From: Lingula anatina | Lineage: Eukaryota > Brachiopoda > Lingulata > Lingulida > Lingulidae | Length of the DNA: 64,000 bases | Assembly: GCF_001039355.2 (NCBI RefSeq) | Contig: NW_019775461.1 | Span: 226,003 to 290,002 of the forward strand | Reading direction: 5' to 3' | Part shown: piece after piece, positions 1-23,741 of the stretch | Layout of the letters: each line of letters opens with the position of its first letter | Numbering within the stretch: position 1 is the first letter of the stretch | Notes under the pieces: generated by a model | Database searches by the model: none | What the model was told of the DNA's origin: nothing | Seen by the model: the letters and a program-made list of their open reading frames with translations, nothing else | Program-made: the position numbers and the translations under genes

Positions 1-170
1 GATGACTTTGATAGCGTGAAGAAGTGTGTTCACAATTACTTTATTGAACTGCAATAAAATATATATGTAAATTTAACTTTCACAAGCAAAGTATATCCAA
101 TTATCTGCATTATTAAATTTCTTCAAAGTCACTGCATTATTTTAGATGAAGTCTAAGTATTGGAACTTCA

Positions 171-10486
<10,316 letters not shown>

Positions 10487-10856
10487 GGTTGTAACGATTC
10501 AGAGACGAATTCTTGCAATTTGTACTTGCAAATATCTTCAAATACGTATTAATTCCATCCAGTCTCCTTGGAGGCCGACCTTCCTGCTCAAGATGGACGC
10601 CTGACCCGACCTTGAGGCTTACTCTCAAAACGGATAACGGTTCAAGTTACCATTTAGAACTATTTGTGCAATATATTCGATAGACTCTTCGATTTAAAGT
10701 TTTTTTTAGACCACAGTTTAAAATTTTCAACATCATAATTTATATAAATTGTACTGAAATCTAATTATTAGACTACATTTTAGTCGAGAGTATTGCTAGC
10801 AGATGACGCGAGGCTAGCTCAGCTGATATTGTTTACTGATAAACAGAAGGATAAAG
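10487..10856. promoter_or_regulatory. Divergent promoter between the FERM gene and IDNK (copy A)
   Basis: 370 bp separate the two opposing start codons. The half next to the FERM gene is more GC-rich than its surroundings (around 10565-10620). Both transcription units must start in or near this interval unless there are undetected 5' exons. The duplicate copy is at 19493-19871, with one extra short insertion. No specific factor sites are claimed. Confidence 0.65.
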
Positions 10857-13833
10857 ATGATCGTCATCTTGATGGGCGTTTGTGGTTGTGGCAAGTAGGT
10901 TTATTGTCATGACATAATACGTTGAAAGTACTGGCAGTGTATATTTTCCTTTTTTTTCAGCTGCAAACATATTTCTCCATTATATAGATCTAGTACTGTT
11001 AAACCTAAACACTTTGTTGAGTTCAAGACAAATGTAATTTGGAGTGCAGAATAAAAAAGTTATTTGCCAAATAAGTTAGGGAGGGCCACACAAAATGTAA
11101 ATCACTGTTATATACTTTTTTTGCCCCCCAACCACTACCACCACCTTGTGCTTTATGTCCAAAGCCTTATTTCCTGATGTAATTTCCTTTTAAAAATTTG
11201 GCAAGTGAACTCGAAATAAATAGCAAATATAGTTTCTGATAAGCTTTTTTTTTACGGGAGTGTTTATATTTAAATGGACCAATGGAAATTACTTTTTTTT
11301 TTTAGTTTCTGTTAATTTGATGTGTTGTTAATAAATTCATTTCATTATATGACAGATGTGTATCTTTGATTGAATTTATGGATCCATTAACTGATTGTAT
11401 TCACATTTTAGAACAACCATTGCTCAGTTGCTGTCAGACAAGGTATGTAAGTTAATTTAGACTTCAAGACTTCCATTTCTATTTTTTACCTTAAAATTAT
11501 TATCAACAGACACTATGGGTCTGGACATTTAGCCATGCATCACCCATGTCTGATGTCATCGTTGTTGTCTGTATGGACTTTCCTGGATTTTTTTTTTTAT
11601 TGATCCTAAACACCATGTAGCATGAAAAAACAACTTTTAATTATTCTAACTATCATATGAAGTAGTGTAACTTTTATGAAATGGCATTCAAAGAAATTAA
11701 TAGAATAGATAACCATATAAAACAGAACACTACTTTTAAATGTTCTAATTTATATTTAACTGCAACTAGCTTATGCGTGATGTACAGGTGTACCAGTACC
11801 TAGTATACTGCAGATATATAAATATGTGAATATTTATGAGAAGCAGGCTTATGCATGCACGACAAAAAATTGTCACCCAAGGGATAGGGGTAATACGTGC
11901 ATGCATTATGCTAATGAACCATGTGGAGTGCAGCATTTTGTTCATACAAATAGGATGCATTTTCTTAATGTAACTTTAAATATCTGTGACAGAAACATTT
12001 TCTGAATGTCCAGAACAACAGTACTGGGTAGCACTTTAAAAAATTAACAATAAAAAAAATTAGCTGTGATTATTGTCTAGTAATATAATTCCATCAAAAA
12101 TGACAAAAAGATATTTTGTGTGCCTTCACTGTTTATTGGTTGTTTATAATTTTTATCTGTTTTAATGACATTGCTTCTTTTAGTTTTGCCATTTACGTCT
12201 GTCCGTTTGACAGCTTTGCTACCTTGTTTTTCTTTAAGAAACATTCACTGAGCATGCTAGTCGAAGTTTTCTTAACATAATGAATATGTGAGATATCAGC
12301 ACTGCTAATTAGTTTTTAGTCATAATCCTTTATGTCTCCTCATTAACCCTAGTGAAAATATAAGAAAAAGACAAACACAAACACAAAATGGTGTTTGAAA
12401 TTTGGCCGATAGCAGCTGCTTTTAATGAAAGGTCCCTCTAGTAAAAGAATAGTGTTAGTTATTATATAGCATTAGATAATGTTAATTTAATTAAAATTAC
12501 ATAATGTTACAGCTTAGGTACACACACTAGATTAAATTTCTAGTATTTTGGCATTGTTTTGTAAGGCTGCATTTGATTTGTCATTTTGGCAACACCATTG
12601 AACAAACTTTATTTATAACTTGTATGTTTATTAGGTAGGGTGGCCTATTGCTGAAGCTGATGACTATCACACACCAGAAAACAAAGCCAAAATGGCCAGA
12701 GGGATTCCTTTGGAAGATCAGGTACAGTGCTTGTATCGTGTTTCTAGTTGTAAATCTTTGAATAAAAAATTCTTAAAGAATTTAATTATTCAAGGACACC
12801 TGTCAGCTAGTCACAAAAAATATTATAAATATATATTACATTTCAGATTTTAAATCTTGACATGTAAAATTTGTTTGCCATGCTGAAGCCAATATTGTTA
12901 TCATTGTTAATTTTTGAATAAAAAGGTGTCATAATGTTCTCATCTCAGTGATAACTTTATTGTAACGATTGTGGTCTTTTACATATTTTACAGGACAGAC
13001 TACCATGGCTTCTGGCATTACACCAAGTCATTCAAAGGTCTGTGTGATTTTTCAATTTTGGTCAAGTTGTAAGTGCTTTCATAATGCTAGGATCATGTCG
13101 CTACCAATAATACTTGTAGTGAAATGATAGCGGCTATTAGCCATACTGGTTTCAGTGTGGCATGCCTCGTACAAATCCTGAATGCTGAATTCTGATTATT
13201 TTTCACAACATGCAATTCAAAGTACTTAACATTATCTAAGATTTAGAATACAGAAGAAGCACAAGAGTAATTTTATTTTGATGTAAACTTAGTTGGCTTT
13301 TATTATGAATACTGCTTTTCTTTCTATCATCAATGTCTCTTTTAATGTAAGTTTGAATGTTAATATGCAAACAAAGATCAAAGGTATTTCTCTACAAACA
13401 TAAAAGTTCTTTCTGTGATCACCATTTATCATTTTATCAATAACCCGTTTCTTTTAGGTGGCTTGATGAAGGTTCATCTGGAATAATTACTTGCTCCTCT
13501 CTGAAGAAGATCTACCGGGAAATCATTCTAAATGGTAATGTTGGGGCTGAGGATTTTGCTGAAGATAAAAATCCAAGTAGGATAAATGGAGCAGCATTCC
13601 CTCCACAGAATGTCAAATTTGTCTACTTGAAGGGAGATAAAGAAACAATTGCTCAACGAATGCAAATGCGAACTGGACATTTTATGCCTCCCTCATTAGT
13701 TGAATCACAATTTCAGACACTTGAGGAGCCAACAGAAGACGAAAACTGCATTATAATGGATATTGCTGAACCCCCAGATAGGATTGTTGAAAAGATTATT
13801 CACTCTTTTGACAATATTGGAACGGTAACCTAA
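10857..13833 (+). CDS. IDNK: Gluconokinase (copy A)
   Basis: Five exons in phase: 10857-10894, 11412-11442, 12635-12721, 12994-13037 and 13458-13833. They encode 191 residues, against about 187 in the human enzyme. Gluconokinase phosphorylates D-gluconate with ATP to 6-phosphogluconate, feeding the pentose phosphate pathway in the cytosol. The start MIVILMGVCGCGKTT carries the P-loop GxxGxGKT (residues 7-14), split by intron 1. Next come ADDYHTPENKAKMARGIPL, a substrate-site block of this family; EDQDRLPWL; the core strand IITCSSLKKIYR; and the C-terminal GHFMPPSLVESQFQTLEEP block. All splice sites are GT-AG. It is head-to-head with the FERM gene and convergent with POLI. Copy B differs at four residues (D22E, one P to S and one D to E change, one P to S near the C-terminus). 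Confidence 0.95.
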
Positions 13834-14678
13834 AAACAAATTCACAAATGTGCTGTATTTATTCTCGTTGGTACTTTATAAGATATTTACAGTAAACCAT
13901 TTAAGACTGTTCAGTATTGATCATTACTGAATTGGTCCATTTCAACTCTAAGTTTTCCAGAGACAGCACCATATATACTATACAGTATCAGAGTTGGAGA
14001 TTCTGTTATCACAACAAGCACAGAAGTTAGAAACGTGGGTGTAATTTTCAACTACAAATGTGACATGACACCACACATTAACAGTGTGTAAATCATATTT
14101 TAGTCTTCAACGAATATCTAAGATTCTTCACCTTATTGACAGCAAGCAAACAAGAGCTACTCATCCATGCATTTGTGACTTCTAGACTGAATATATTTCA
14201 TAATTGTCCTTTGTGCAGTATTCATAAAGTAAAATTAATCAAGGACACAGTGGCAGGTAGTCGCAAAAATATTATAAACACTTGTCATTAATGATTTTAA
14301 ATCGTGACATGTAAAATTTGTTTTTCAATATCTAGGGAAATAAACTCATATATTGCCAGTCAAAATTCTGTCCGCTTACAGTCAGATTTCAGTAGGGAAT
14401 GGGCTGTGATAGGTGTGACAGTCTATCTGTTAGTGTTCTTATTCAGTCAGTTGCCCTCCCTCCTTTCCCGAGAAAATAACCATTACTTTCTAAGCCTCTG
14501 TAAAGGTTTATTATCTAGTCTGCACTCTGCCTGCCCTGTCCCTGATAGACTAAAAGACAGGAATTTTTTAAAATTTCTTCTAGGATTATTCCAAAAAAAC
14601 TGTCTGTCAAATCAATATCTTTTATTAACAGTAATTAATGTATTTACATATGATATTAAGATCATAACATGCAGCGAT

Positions 14679-15622
14679 TTAGAGTTTTTTGAAATATTTC
14701 AGCAGTGAAGGTGACTTAGTTGTTTTGGATTTCTGTTTAACATGAGAATTTGTGGATATTTTCTGATTCCACTGGGTTAACAAGTCCTTCTGAATATCTG
14801 GAGGCAGCTGTGTGAAAACAGATTTGTCAATGTCAGGAGGGACCATGATGTTAAATGTTTTGTCTGTTGTATCAAATGTGCCACTATTGAAATGTAATGT
14901 ATTATTGTCCTCATTCTCAGCACCAACAGTCAAGTCTTTTTCCCTGCATGTATCTGTGCTTGCTGATTCAACTTCAGTCTTTGTGCCTGGTAACATGTTT
15001 CCAGCCTTTCCATTACTGCTATCACAATATTGGGTTGTGTCCGTGGCATTATGGACACTGGCCTTAAGGCTGGAATCAAGAATTTGGGCTTTTAACAAAT
15101 CTGCATTGGCTAACACTTCTTGTTTCAGTTCTGGAGGTAAAGCATCAAATACAGACCTATCAATGTGATCAGGAAAAGAAACCTCTGTACCTGGCACATC
15201 CAATTTCAATCTCTTTGTGTCAACATCATGGTGACGACTTGGCATTTCAGTTCTTTTTTCCTTTCTTTCTGTCCATCTTAAAATTGAACTCCCAGTATTT
15301 GATTTACTACACATTTTGCTTTCTTTACCAGGTGGACTGTGAAATGACCGACTTAATGGAGGGTTATGAGGCTGCTGTGACCGCTCATCAAAAGTCTGCT
15401 TTTGTCTTTCCTTTAAGTTTGCTATTGTTCCTGTAGAACTGGTATGTGCAGCACTAGTGGAAAAATATGCATTTATTGTACTGGCATATGTTGGTGTTGC
15501 ATCAAATTTGGTAAAACCAAGGTTGAGCAAAGTTAGGTGGAATGGTTTTTTTGTGTCTATGATCTTGTGGAATAATTCCATGGCAATCTGCAACAGTCTG
15601 TCCTTCTTCCTTTCAGAATTAT
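14679..15622 (-). CDS. POLI: DNA polymerase iota, isolated last exon (copy A)
   Basis: The exon has an acceptor at 15622/15623 and a stop at 14679, giving 313 residues. It is orthologous to the last exon of the full POLI gene (23742-24727). It starts with the end of the little-finger domain (KKPFHLTLLNLGFTKF) and holds two ubiquitin-binding motifs (VFDALPPELKQEVL and VFTQLPPDIQKDLL). Compared with copy B it lacks about 15 residues between the two motifs and has scattered substitutions. No other POLI exons follow to the right; homology to POLI intron sequence ends at 15722. The frame is intact, so this is a truncated copy by position, not by decay. A polyadenylation signal on the minus strand is at 14621-14626. 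Most likely it is an allelic duplicate produced by assembly. Confidence 0.9.
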
Positions 15623-15744
15623 CTGAAAATATATCTCAGAAGTATAAAAAAATCAAAATATCACAAAGCATCGGCGTTTTTGGCATTTTTTCTCAAAAAT
15701 AGATTGTAGGGAATCAATGTTATAGTCTAGTGAGATTTTTGAAA

Positions 15745-16200
15745 AAAGGCTCTGCATAAGAGGCAAGGGGCATTTTGGGGTAAAAGTTGGGAACCAGGCT
15801 AATTAGCATAATTTTGGGATGCTGATTCCAATTAACCCGGTTCCCAAGCAAAATTTTGCGTTTTTAACGGTCTAATTTGCAAAAAAACAAAATGGCCACC
15901 AGATTTCCTATTTTCTGCAATATCTTTGGAACTAGACAGGCAAATATGACAAATGAAGTGCCTTTACCTATATTTTCAGGGTCGAGGAACATTATTAAGA
16001 TGTTTCTGTTAAAATTAGATTAACGCAATTTTCCTAAATATGCAAATTAGGATCGCCATTACTGAAAAACCGTTTAACTTCTGTATCTCTGTAACTAGGT
16101 AAGCAAACATGACAAATGAAGTGTCTACACCTATGTTCTCAGGGTCAGGGAATGTGATAAATCAGATGTCTTGTCTGATGGGTAGCACTGACTTTGTGAA
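15745..16200. repeat. Diverged direct repeats of about 160-bp period
   Basis: Two similar blocks, at about 15929 and 16089, share CAAATATGACAAATGAAGTG-like sequence followed by an ACCTAT...TTTTCAGGGTC-like stretch. The sequence is absent from copy B at the equivalent place, so it belongs to a copy A-specific insertion in the last POLI intron. Confidence 0.65.
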
Positions 16201-16639
16201 TCGTGTCCGAGTAGCACCTTTTATTGTTTCTTCCCTGTATCTGTCAAACACTAGCCAATCTGCTGATAGTTAGAACCTGCCTTCAGAACTGCTCTTACGT
16301 GCGTATTATAGCCAAACTACCAAAGGTCACTGCATTGTCAGGCTTTCCCAGTGAAATTGCCAGTGCTTGCCAATCAGTTATAACGCAAGGTGAGCAGAGG
16401 CGGATCCAGGATAATTTGAAGGGGGGAGTCCGCGGTTGCAAAGCCTCCCTCCCATGGTTATTGTTCATTAGGCTGCTTTCTCTGAAGCGCGGTTATATTA
16501 CATAATATGTGGCAGTTTCTCTGAGCAGTCCTCTTTGGCTGGTTACAGAATGCGTATAAAAGGGCAGCAGTTCTGCAGAATAAGTCTATATTTCGGCAAC
16601 GTCCAGTCAAATAGTTTGATATTTTGCAGACTGTTAGCT

Positions 16640-17628
16640 GACCTTACGGTATGTGAACTAACAGCAGCAACTTGCCACACTATTGTTGCATTATGCCAGA
16701 AGGGACTGAAGCAAACTGCTATTGCCAGACAGCTGCATGTGTCCCAGGGAGCAGTTTCTAACGTCTTACAGAAACACGACCAGACTGGTACATTAACACA
16801 GAGACCACGGCCAGGACGGCCTAAAGTCACCACCAGAAGGGAAGACCGCTTGCTGCTGCGGTTATGTCGCAACAACTGGACAAAGACAACTCTTGCTGTA
16901 AAAAATGAGTGGCAAATTACCATTCAAAAGCATGTTTCTAGAACTCTAGTGAATGCAAGGCTACTTTTAGTTGGTTACCTCTATTAACAGAGCAACACCA
17001 ACATCTGCGTCTGTGGTGGACTAGACACCATTTGCGGTTCCAGGCACAGCACTGGGTTCATGTAGATTTTTACAGATGAGGCAGGGTTTGAGTTCTACCA
17101 CCGTGATGGCTGAACCAGTTAGTAGGCTTTCAGACGAGTTACTGCACGAGGATTGTGTCACACTACAGTGACTTGTGGCCGTGGTGGTATCTGTGTATGG
17201 GCCGGTTTCCACGCTGGAGCCAAAACACTATTGGTGGCAATTGATGGAAACCTCAACCAGATAAAATAAAGGGACATTTTAGAGAATACTTGCTTGCAAT
17301 TTGCAAGAAGGTACTTCCAGGACAACTTCATCCTGCAAGATGACAATGCCTGACCATACCATGCCCATGCAATAACTGCTTTTCTGCAAAACCAAGAGGT
17401 AAACCAGTTGCCTTGCCAGACGGAATTCCCCTGACATGAATTCTATAGAAAACCTGTGGGCATAAATCGCTAGCAGAATCAAGAGCTTACCCATCCAGCC
17501 TATAAATCGGCACAAGCTTAGGCAAGCTCTGACTAATTCGTGTAACACAATACTGGATCAAACTCTCAGAAACCTCTCTGCATGGATCCCTCGCCGAGTG
17601 AGGGCTCTGGTTGCAGCTAGAAGAGGCT
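16640..17628 (+). pseudogene. Degenerate Tc1-family transposase
   Basis: Similarity to Tc1/mariner transposases runs through several frames. It starts with a helix-turn-helix region (GLKQTAIARQLHVSQGAVSN, then RPRPGRPKVTTRREDRLLLR), both DNA-binding blocks of the family. It continues past frameshifts through HLRLWWTRHHLRFQ and a DEAGFEFYHRDG block. The C-terminal part resembles the usual DD34E/D ending (SIENLWA, then RNLSAWIPRRVRALVAARRG). Stops and frameshifts interrupt it repeatedly. It ends exactly at the single N at 17629, so its terminal repeat is not in this copy. It is inactive as it stands. The stretch 16394-16440 just before it carries the AGGCGGATCCAGG terminal motif shared with other repeats here. 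Confidence 0.82.
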
Positions 17629-19393
17629 NTGGAAAATGAATATATATAATTTTCCTTTCTGTTATAATTTATTTTAGAAAAGATTTTTTTTATTATATCC
17701 TTTGCAAGCTTACCCTAATACTTATAGGTAATTAACTATATCAAAGCTACATATAAAACAAATTATAGATGAAACAGTTTATTCATTATGGTGATATTTG
17801 TCTCTTTCTGAATACATAACACAGTTTTACAAGAGCGAACAAGTCTATAAATGATTCACTATAAGATCACCAGAAATGAAAGCTATTTATTAAATTTGAT
17901 CAATTATTTATAGAAACACTCCCAAAGGAAATAATATCATGGTTTGATGACAAACATATTCTCATAAATTGCAAACATGCATATTGAAACTATTAATAAA
18001 TGGGAAGAATTAGCTAGATTTGAATCGGTGTGTATCAAAATAATATGGGGCTTTGGAATCTTGGGGGCAATTAGTAATGAGTAAGGTCGCACTAATGCAC
18101 TGTTCACACTCAAAGTGTAGTGAAAATGGCAGATTCATATCTGAATGGAGACAAAATAAGGTGTCCATCTCTAAATTATTGTTAACTATTCAAAATGTCA
18201 GCCTTATCATGAAGACATCAGAGAATAGCCTTTTTGCAAATATAGCCTCAGCAAAGTCTGTAGTACTAATATGTCCAGGTAGCTTCTGTAAGTGGAATCA
18301 ACATGGAAGTTATCCCACTGTTGCTCAAGGAGGCATGTTAGTCTGATTGCATTCAGCCAGACTACCCCTTGGAGTTAGGTCGCACAAGCTAGATCATTAT
18401 AACTCATTCTAAACATCTCCTTAATTAGCAAACAGTAAGGATTCCTTATTTTTTAATATTTTTTATGTACATGTTATAATGATTCTACTTATTTACTCAT
18501 ATTTTGCAAAGAAATAATCCTTCTTCTTGTGGAACCAATATGGAAAACATGCAAATTGAAACTTGTATTGATCTGCACTCAAACAAGCACAGCATCTGTC
18601 TAATTTCATTTCCTAAGCATAAGCCAAAGCAAATCTTATTAGGTTCATCATATTATTCTGTGCAGTGACATCTGCACATGCAAGAAGACCATTTCTAAAC
18701 AACAACTTAAGCTGTTTTCATCTGATTCTAATATGAGTGCATTCAAATTATCCCTCATCTATGGCATTAATACACTATTCATGCAGCTTCCATATGACAA
18801 TCATGGCCTCAGTTTTCATCAAGATCATATAACAAATGAAAAGTCCTGAAGTATTAATGTTTCCCTTAAGTCCTTTTCCAGTCATATGGTCTAAAATTAT
18901 CTCTCAAAAAGTGTATAAATTTTTTTTTTTCACAAATTTCACTTAACCCTATCTTTAGTTATGTGTTTATTGATAATTTATTTCTTTATCTATCCAATCA
19001 TACAGTGATTCATTTACACATTTGTCTTTCCTTTTTTTATCATTCATTCAATGCAGAATGCACTTATTCAATTCTAATGAAAGATAAATAACGATAAGAT
19101 TAAATAATAAATATAAAAGTAAGTAAGCGTTTAAATAAACCGCCTTTTCAGTGGTCATCAGCAGCAAGTGTCTACAATCCAGCGCCGGCCGGTCAGAGTT
19201 CAAGGTTTGTTTACTTTTAAGTACCGGCTAGTGAAGCTACATTTGTATATTCCATGACAAATGAGGAGCATAATTGATTATTTAGAAAATACCAAGTAAA
19301 TCTTCATGTGTTCAATTAAATCCACCCACCCGCAAATAGCAGACAAGAATACAAACAAGTCATGAATCATGCACGTCATCTAGTATCACTCAC

Positions 19394-19492
19394 CTGGAAA
19401 GTGATATCCAAAGGGTCAGAGTCGTCAAGAAATCTAACCGTGCATTTAAACTCTTGTTGAACATCGCTTTTACTCCCGAATTTTTTGAACAT
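19394..19492 (-). CDS. Orphan first exon of the FERM gene (copy B)
   Basis: An intact 33-codon first exon with a good donor at its lower edge, differing from copy A by R4K (MFKKFGSK versus MFKRFGSK). No FERM exons 2-4 lie to its left; the N at 17629 and the Tc1 remnant intervene. It can only belong to a complete gene if the two copies are alternative versions of one locus. The divergent promoter interval 19493-19871 separates it from IDNK copy B. Confidence 0.85.
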
Positions 19493-19871
19493 GGTTGTAA
19501 CGATTCAGAGACGAATTCTTGCAATTTGTACTTGCAAATATCTTCAAATACGTATTAATCCCATCCAGTCTCCTTGGAGGCCGACCTTCCTGCTCAAGAT
19601 GGACGCCTGACCCGACCTTGAGGCTTACTCTCAAAACGGATAACGGTTCAAGTTACCATTTAGAACTATTTGTGCAATATATTCGATAGACTCTTCGATT
19701 TAAAGTTTTTTTAGACCACAGTTTAAAATTTTCAACATCATAATTTATATGAATTGTACTGAAATCTAATTATTAGACTACATTTTAGTCGAGAGTATTG
19801 CTAGCAGATGACGCGAGGCTAGCTCAGCTGATATTGTTTACTGATAAAAAGCCGTGAACAGAAGGAGAAAG

Positions 19872-22800
19872 ATGATCGTCATCTTGATGGGCGTTTGTGG
19901 TTGTGGCAAGTAGGTTTATTTTCATGACATAATACGTTGAAAGTACTGGCAGTGTATATTTTCCTTTTTTTTTTCAGCTGCAAAAATATTTCTACATTAT
20001 ATAGTACTGTTAAACCTAAACACTTTGTTGAGTTCAAGACAAATGTAATTTGGAGTGCAGAATAAAAAAGTTATTTGCCAAATAAGTTAGGGTGGGCCAC
20101 ACAAAATGTAAATCACCGTTATATACTTTTTCTGACCCCCCACCCCCCCACCACCACTACCACCACCTTGTGCTTTATGTCCAGTGCCTTATGCTGGCCC
20201 TTACCTGTTATATTTTCCTGATGTAATTTCCTTTTAAAAAATTGGCAAGTGAACTCGAAATAAATACCAAATATAGTTTCTGATAAGCTTTTTTTTTTAC
20301 GGGAGTGTTTATATTTAAATGGACCAATGGAAATTACTTTTTTTTTATTAGTTTCTGTTAATTTGATGTGTTGTTAATAAATTCATTTCATTATATGACA
20401 GATGTGTATCTTAGGTTGAATTTATGGATCCATTAACTGATTGTATTCACATTTTAGAACAACCATTGCTCAGTTGCTGTCAGAGAAGGTATGTAAGTTA
20501 ATTTAGACTTCAAGACTTCCATTTCTATTTTTTACCTTAAAATTATTATCAACAGACACTATGGGTCTGGACATTTAGCCATGCATCATCCATGTCTGAT
20601 GTCACCGTTGTTGTCTGTATGGACTTTCCTGGATTTTTTTTTTATTGATCCTAAACACCATGTAGCATGAAAAAACAACTTTTAATTATTCTAACTATCA
20701 TAAGTAATAATATAAGTAGTGTAACTTTTATGAAATGGCATTCAAAGAAATTAATAAAATAGATAACCATGTAAAACAAAAAACTACTTTTAATTGTTCT
20801 AATTTATATTTAACTGCAACTAGCTTATGCGTGATGTACAGATGTACCAGTACCTAGTATACTGCAGATATATAAATATGTGAATATTTATGAGAAGCAG
20901 GCTTATGCATGCACGACAAAAAATTGTCACCCAAGGGATAGGGGTAATACGTGCATGCATTATGCTAATGAACCATGTGAAGTGCAGCATTTTGTTCATA
21001 CAAATAGGATGCATTTTCTTAATGTAACTTTAAATATCTGTGACAGAAACATTTTCTGAATGTCCAGAACAACAGTACTGGGTAGCACTTTAAAAAATTA
21101 ACAATAAAAAAATTAGCTGTGATTATTGTCTAGTAATATAATTCCATCAAAAATGACAAAAAGATATTTTGTGTGCCTTCATTGTTTATTGGTTGTTTAT
21201 AATTTTAATCTGTTTTAATGGCATTGCTTCTTTTAGTTTTGCCATTTACGTCTGTCCATTTGACAGCTTTGCTACCTTGTTTTTCTTTAAGAAACATTCA
21301 CTGAGCATGCTAGTCGAAGTTTTCTTAACATAATGACTATGTGAAATATCAGCACTGCTAATTAGTTTTTAGTCAATCCTTTATGTCTCCTCATTAACCC
21401 TAGTGAAAATATAAGAAAAAGACAAATACGGTGTTCGAAATTTGGCCGATAGCATCTGCTCTTAATGAAAGGTCCCTCTAGTAAAAGAATAGTGTTAGTT
21501 ATTATATAGCATTAGATAATGTTAATTTAATTAAAATTACGTAATGTTACAGCATAAAAAATAAATATAACACTTCCTTATGTTAGGTACATACACTAGA
21601 TTAAATTTCTAGTATTTTGGCATTGTTTTGTAAGACTGCATTTGATTTGTCATTTTGGCAACACCATTGAACAAACTTTATTTTTAACTTGTATCTTTAT
21701 TAGGTAGGGTGGCCTATTGCTGAAGCTGATGACTATCACACATCAGAAAACAAAGCCAAAATGGCCAGAGGGATTCCTTTGGAAGATCAGGTACAGTGCT
21801 TGTATCAAGTTTCTAGTTGTAAATTATTTAATAAAAAAATTCTTAAAGAATTTAATTATTCAAGGACACCGTGGCAGCTAGTCACAAAAATATGATAAAC
21901 ATCCATCATTTCAGATTTTAAATCTTGACATGTAAAATTTGCTTGCCACGCTGAAACCAGTATGGTTTTCATTGTTGATTTTTGAATAAAAAGGTTTTAT
22001 AATGTCCTTATCTCAGTGATTACTTTACTGTAACTACTGTAGTTTTTTACATATTTCACAGGACAGACTACCGTGGCTTCTGGCGTTACACCAAGTCATT
22101 CAAAGGTTTGTGTGATTTTTCAATTTTGGTCAAGTTGTAAGTGCTTTCATAATGCTAGGATCATATGTCGCTACCAATAATAATTGTAGTGAAATGATAG
22201 CCATACTGGTTTCATTGTGGCTTGCCTCATACAAATCTTGAATTCTGAATTCTGATTATTTTTCACAACATGCAATTCAAAGTATTTAACAGATATCTAA
22301 GATTTAAAATACAAATGGAGCACAAAAGTAATTTTATTTTGATACAAACTTAGTTGGCTTTTATTATGAATACTGCTTTTTTTTTTTTCTTTCATCAGTG
22401 TCTCATTTGATGCAAACATTTATGCAAATAACGATCAAGGGTACGTGTACTTCTCTACAAACATAAAAAATTCTTTCTGTGATCACCATTTATCAATTTA
22501 TCAATAACCCGGGTTTTTTAGGTGGCTTGATGAAGGTTCATCTGGAATAATTACTTGCTCCTCTCTGAAGAAGATCTACCGGGAAATCATTCTAAATGGT
22601 AATGTTGGGGCTGAGGATTTTGCTGAAGATAAAAATCCAAGTAGGATAAATGGAGCAGCATTCCCTCCACAGAATGTCAAATTTGTCTACTTGAAGGGAG
22701 ATAAAGAAACAATTGCTCAACGAATGCAAATGCGAACTGGACATTTTATGCCTCCCTCATTAGTTGAATCACAATTTCAGACACTTGAGGAGCCAACAGA

Positions 22801-22897
22801 AGAAGAAAACTGCATTATAATGGATATTGCTGAATCCCCAGATAGGATTGTTGAAAAGATTATTCACTCTTTTGACAATATTGGAACGGTAACCTAA
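19872..22897 (+). CDS. IDNK: Gluconokinase (copy B)
   Basis: Exons 19872-19909, 20458-20488, 21704-21790, 22062-22105 and 22522-22897 have the same lengths and phases as copy A and encode 191 residues. The P-loop GVCGCGKT, the ADDYHTSENK block, CSSLKKIYR and GHFMPPSLVESQFQTLEEP are all present, and there is no stop or frameshift. Residue changes from copy A are conservative and do not touch the P-loop. Introns differ by several short indels. Either this is the second allele of one IDNK gene (preferred, because of the junction structure) or a recent tandem paralogue. It faces POLI tail-to-tail, with about 840 bp between the stop codons. Confidence 0.94.
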
Positions 22898-23687
22898 AAA
22901 CAAATTCACAAATGTGCTGTATTTATTCTCGTTGGTACTTTATAAGATATTTACAGTAAACCATTTAAGACTGTTCAGTATTGATCATTACTGAATTGGT
23001 CCATTTCAACTCTAAGTTTTCCAGAGACAGCACCATATATACTATACAGTATCAGAGTTGGAGATTCTGTTATCACAACAAGCACAGAAGTTAGAAACGT
23101 GGGTGTAACTTTCAACTACAAATGTGACATGACACCACACATTAACAGTGTGTAAATCATATTTTAGTCTGCAACGGATATTTAACATTCTTCACCTTAT
23201 TGACAGCAAGCAAACAAGAGCTACTCATCTATGCATTTGTGACTTCTAGACTGAATATATTTCATAATTGTTCTTTGAGCAGTATTCATAAAGTAAAATT
23301 AATCAAGGACACTGTGGCAGCTAGTCACAAAAATATTATAAACACCTGTCATTAATGATTTTAAATCTTGACATGTAAAATTCGTCTTTCAATATCTAGG
23401 GAAATAAACTCATATATTGCCAGTCAAAATTCTGTCTGCTTAGAGTCAGATTTCAGTAGGGAATGGGCTGTGATAGGTGTGACAGTCTATCACTTGGTGT
23501 TCTTATTCAGTCAGTTGCCCTCCCTCCTTTCCCCAAGATAATAACCATTACTTTCTAAGCCTCTGTAAAGGTTTATCAACTAGTCTGCACTCTGCCTGCC
23601 CTGTTCCTGGTAGACTAAAAGACAGGAAATTTTAAAAAAATTTTCCAGGGTTATTCCACAAAAAATCTGTCTGTTAAATCAATATCT

Positions 23688-23693
23688 TTTATT
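23688..23693 (-). terminator. POLI polyadenylation signal
   Basis: AATAAA on the minus strand, about 50 bases past the POLI stop codon. The same signal is at 14621-14626 in copy A. Confidence 0.7.
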
Positions 23694-23741
23694 AACAGTA
23701 ATGTATTTACATATCACATAAAGATCATAACATACAGCGAT

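Noticed and set aside
14304-14708. 134-codon plus-strand open frame beyond IDNK copy A
   Set aside because: The equivalent region of copy B does not keep the frame, and it overlaps the end of the POLI exon; no family resemblance.
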